Shown: piece by piece, positions 62,700 to 64,000 of the stretch
Layout: every line of letters starts with the position of its first letter
How positions within the stretch are numbered: position 1 is the stretch's first letter
Source: Bacteroidales bacterium
GTDB taxonomy: Bacteria; Bacteroidota; Bacteroidia; Bacteroidales; P3
Length of the DNA stretch: 64,000 bases
NCBI GenBank assembly: GCA_017647785.1
Contig: JAGCJW010000042.1
Span: forward strand, 102,342 to 166,341
Direction: 5' to 3'
The notes under the pieces: model-generated
The model's input: the letters and a program-made list of their open reading frames with translations, nothing else
Told to the model about the DNA's origin: nothing
Database searches by the model: none
Program-made: the position numbers and the translations under genes

Positions 62700-63138
62700 C
62701 GCCACAATCATTAAATTATATCAGTTATAATTTAAAAGACTCTTTAACAGGGCAATGGTATTCAGAAGATTTTTACCCAACAGATCATCCAAATATGTGG
62801 TGGTTTGTTGAGAAGTATTTTGATATGCTTAAAGATTATACTCCAGAGGATAATATTCCTTTATGTAGTTTCCCTGATGAGAAATATATTAGACATGATG
62901 ACCAATGGGTGAGATGTGTTATCTTTTCCCTAATCCTACTAAAGATTATTTCAAGGTGATGAGTCATTATACTATTAAGAGTATTCAAGTATATGATATA
63001 GTTGGAAAACTCATCTTGGAAAGAAATGTAAATAACTTTGATGCGGGATTTGATGCAAGTGGTTTCTCTTCGGGTTCTTACATAGTAAAGATAAACACCG
63101 TAAAAGGAGAGGTTAAAAAGAAATTAATTATAGAATAA
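62700..63138 (+). pseudogene. Remnant of a T9SS cargo gene, frameshifted, only the C-terminal part left
   Basis: One frame runs to 62959 (with QWYSEDFYPTDHPNMWWFVE and RHDDQWVRC). The next frame continues from about 62905 as CYLFPNPTKDYFKVMSHYTI to a stop at 63138, ending in KKKLIIE. LFPNPTKDYFKV followed by IQVYDIVGKLIL and GSYIVKI is a type A T9SS sorting domain. A one-base indel near 62915-62930 separates the halves, and no signal peptide or body domain exists upstream. So this is the decayed tail of a secreted protein. Near-identical terminator hairpins lie on both sides. Confidence 0.75.
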
Positions 63139-63161
63139 ACCTATTTGTAGAACGAAGAAAG

Positions 63162-63196
63162 AACGGGACAGCTTTTTAGAGTTGTCCCGTTTTTTC
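63162..63196. terminator. Terminator shared by the T9SS remnant and the GT90-like gene
   Basis: A stem of about 12 bp (63162-63173 with 63180-63191, core ACGGGACA/TGTCCCGT) and T6. The stop codon of the leftward gene (63176-63178) lies in its loop. Closely similar to the hairpin at 62485-62515. Confidence 0.8.
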
Positions 63197-64000
63197 AAAG
63201 TATTTCTTCATTACAAGCAAGGAAATCAGTTTTTCTCTTTTCTTATCCTTGAAAGGTTTAACGTATTCGTTTGCGTTCTTGATTATTTGCAAAGCCTTAT
63301 CGGGATTTTTCTCATAATAGGTAATTCTTTCTATTAAGTCGCTAAAGTCTTCCTTGATTTCGATGTAGTGATAGTCGGGAATAAGACAACCCTCCATAAA
63401 CCATGTCTCATATTTTGGGCGAGGCATAACGGCTATTGAGTTAGAGGACATAATCCATTTAAGATTGCTTGCAACATCATTGCCTTCTATTGCCATAATG
63501 TATTTATACTTTAACTGCTCGTTAAGACTTATGTGTTTGCTTTGCCATTGTTTTGGATTGATTGAGTCTTTTGCTGTGTCTTTTACATCACACATAGGAT
63601 TGTTTACATACATTTCTATAAACTTTTGCCTAATAGGTTTGCCGTGTGCTGCTCCTCTGAAAAGTATCTTTGGGCTTTTGTCTTTAAACTCTTTTTTGTC
63701 GTTTACGAAAATAAAGTGTCGAATCTTGTTTAGTTTCAAAAGTATGGAGTTTTCGTTGTCTTCTCCAATCGGACGACTCTTTACAATCGTTGCTTCCTCT
63801 TGTAATGAGGTAATATCTCCAGCCTTAAACCTCCAAAACAAGTTTTTAGGGAAATATCTTGTGATTTCGTTTGTGTCAAAGAAGTAAACTTTTGAGAAAT
63901 TGGCATTTTTCAATTTATGAGAGGCAAGCTTCTTTGCACTAAGGGAAAGGGTTTTGCTTTCTTTTAGTTTGTTGTAATAGTTTAGTCTGAAGATTAAGTC
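63176..64000 (-). CDS. CAP10/GT90-like glycosyltransferase (cut by window edge)
   Basis: The minus-strand frame stays open to the right edge, so at least 274 codons are present and the true start is outside; a TTG at 63913 is not a convincing start because the frame continues upstream with matching residues (RLNYYNKL...). The C-terminal part fits the CAP10/GT90 family: ILFRGAAHGKPIRQKFIEMY, LNEQLKYKYIMAIEGNDVAS and LKWIMSSNSIAVMPRPKYET near the end. These enzymes move glucose or xylose residues; in Bacteroidota they often occur in LPS or glycan loci. Donor and acceptor are unknown. Confidence 0.8.
   Translation of the reverse strand, partial: DLIFRLNYYNKLKESKTLSLSAKKLASHKLKNANFSKVYFFDTNEITRYFPKNLFWRFKAGDITSLQEEATIVKSRPIGEDNENSILLKLNKIRHFIFVNDKKEFKDKSPKILFRGAAHGKPIRQKFIEMYVNNPMCDVKDTAKDSINPKQWQSKHISLNEQLKYKYIMAIEGNDVASNLKWIMSSNSIAVMPRPKYETWFMEGCLIPDYHYIEIKEDFSDLIERITYYEKNPDKALQIIKNANEYVKPFKDKKREKLISLLVMKKYFEKTGQL

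Overview
The window looks like the chromosome of a low-GC member of the Bacteroidota, most likely a Bacteroidales-type organism. It carries the type IX secretion system (T9SS) translocon gene sprA next to ruvA, several T9SS cargo proteins with type A or type B (CHU_C / gliding-motility-associated) C-terminal sorting domains, and TAnnTTTG-type -7 promoter boxes in front of many genes. Shine-Dalgarno sequences are weak. No rRNA, tRNA, CRISPR array or classical insertion sequence was seen.

Layout. 1-13.9 kb is mostly housekeeping: sprA (cut by the left edge) and ruvA on the minus strand, panB, yraN, an LD-carboxypeptidase, mfd, a large type B T9SS cargo protein, a TPR protein, and a queuosine-precursor transporter plus queF pair behind a candidate preQ1-I riboswitch. 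14.1-45.0 kb is a long rightward surface-polysaccharide locus. It holds UDP-sugar dehydrogenases, rfbA/rfbB without rfbC/rfbD, an acetyltransferase, glycosyltransferases, an opine-type dehydrogenase next to a TupA-like ATP-grasp ligase, Wzx-like and Wzy-like membrane proteins, galE, the CapE/CapF/CapG (FnlA/B/C) route to UDP-L-FucNAc, and a dehydratase/aminotransferase/acetyltransferase/PglC-like set that could make and load a bacillosamine-type first sugar. 45-64 kb returns to housekeeping and envelope genes: lipocalin, two more T9SS proteins, an M20 dipeptidase, universal stress protein, ruvB, hutH, a YgiQ-type radical SAM protein, hisS, metK behind a SAM-II riboswitch, a broken T9SS remnant, and a CAP10/GT90-like protein cut by the right edge.

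The polysaccharide locus is peppered with unrelated cargo. There is a 23S-IVP-type four-helix-bundle gene between rfbA and rfbB, a tight five-gene DUF262/HEPN cassette, a frameshifted GxxExxY gene, an ATPase gene interrupted by an amber codon, and a HEPN/MNT toxin-antitoxin pair. Two of these small cargo genes (four-helix bundle and GxxExxY) are bracketed by inverted arrays of degenerate 7-bp or 9-bp repeats. The same 7-bp repeats also sit in frame at three places inside rfbB, and a palindromic repeat found between genes at 19.4 kb recurs in frame inside a glycosyltransferase at 38.0 kb. This is the most unusual feature of the window.

Other non-coding structure worth attention: exactly 21-bp-phased CAAAGA arrays in four separate spacers, a 22-bp-phased triple palindrome, a G8 tract at the junction of two fused acyltransferases, an (AT)8 tract just before the DUF262 gene, and an anti-aptamer that is a perfect complement to part of the SAM-II riboswitch. 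All calls are from reading the sequence; no database search was run.
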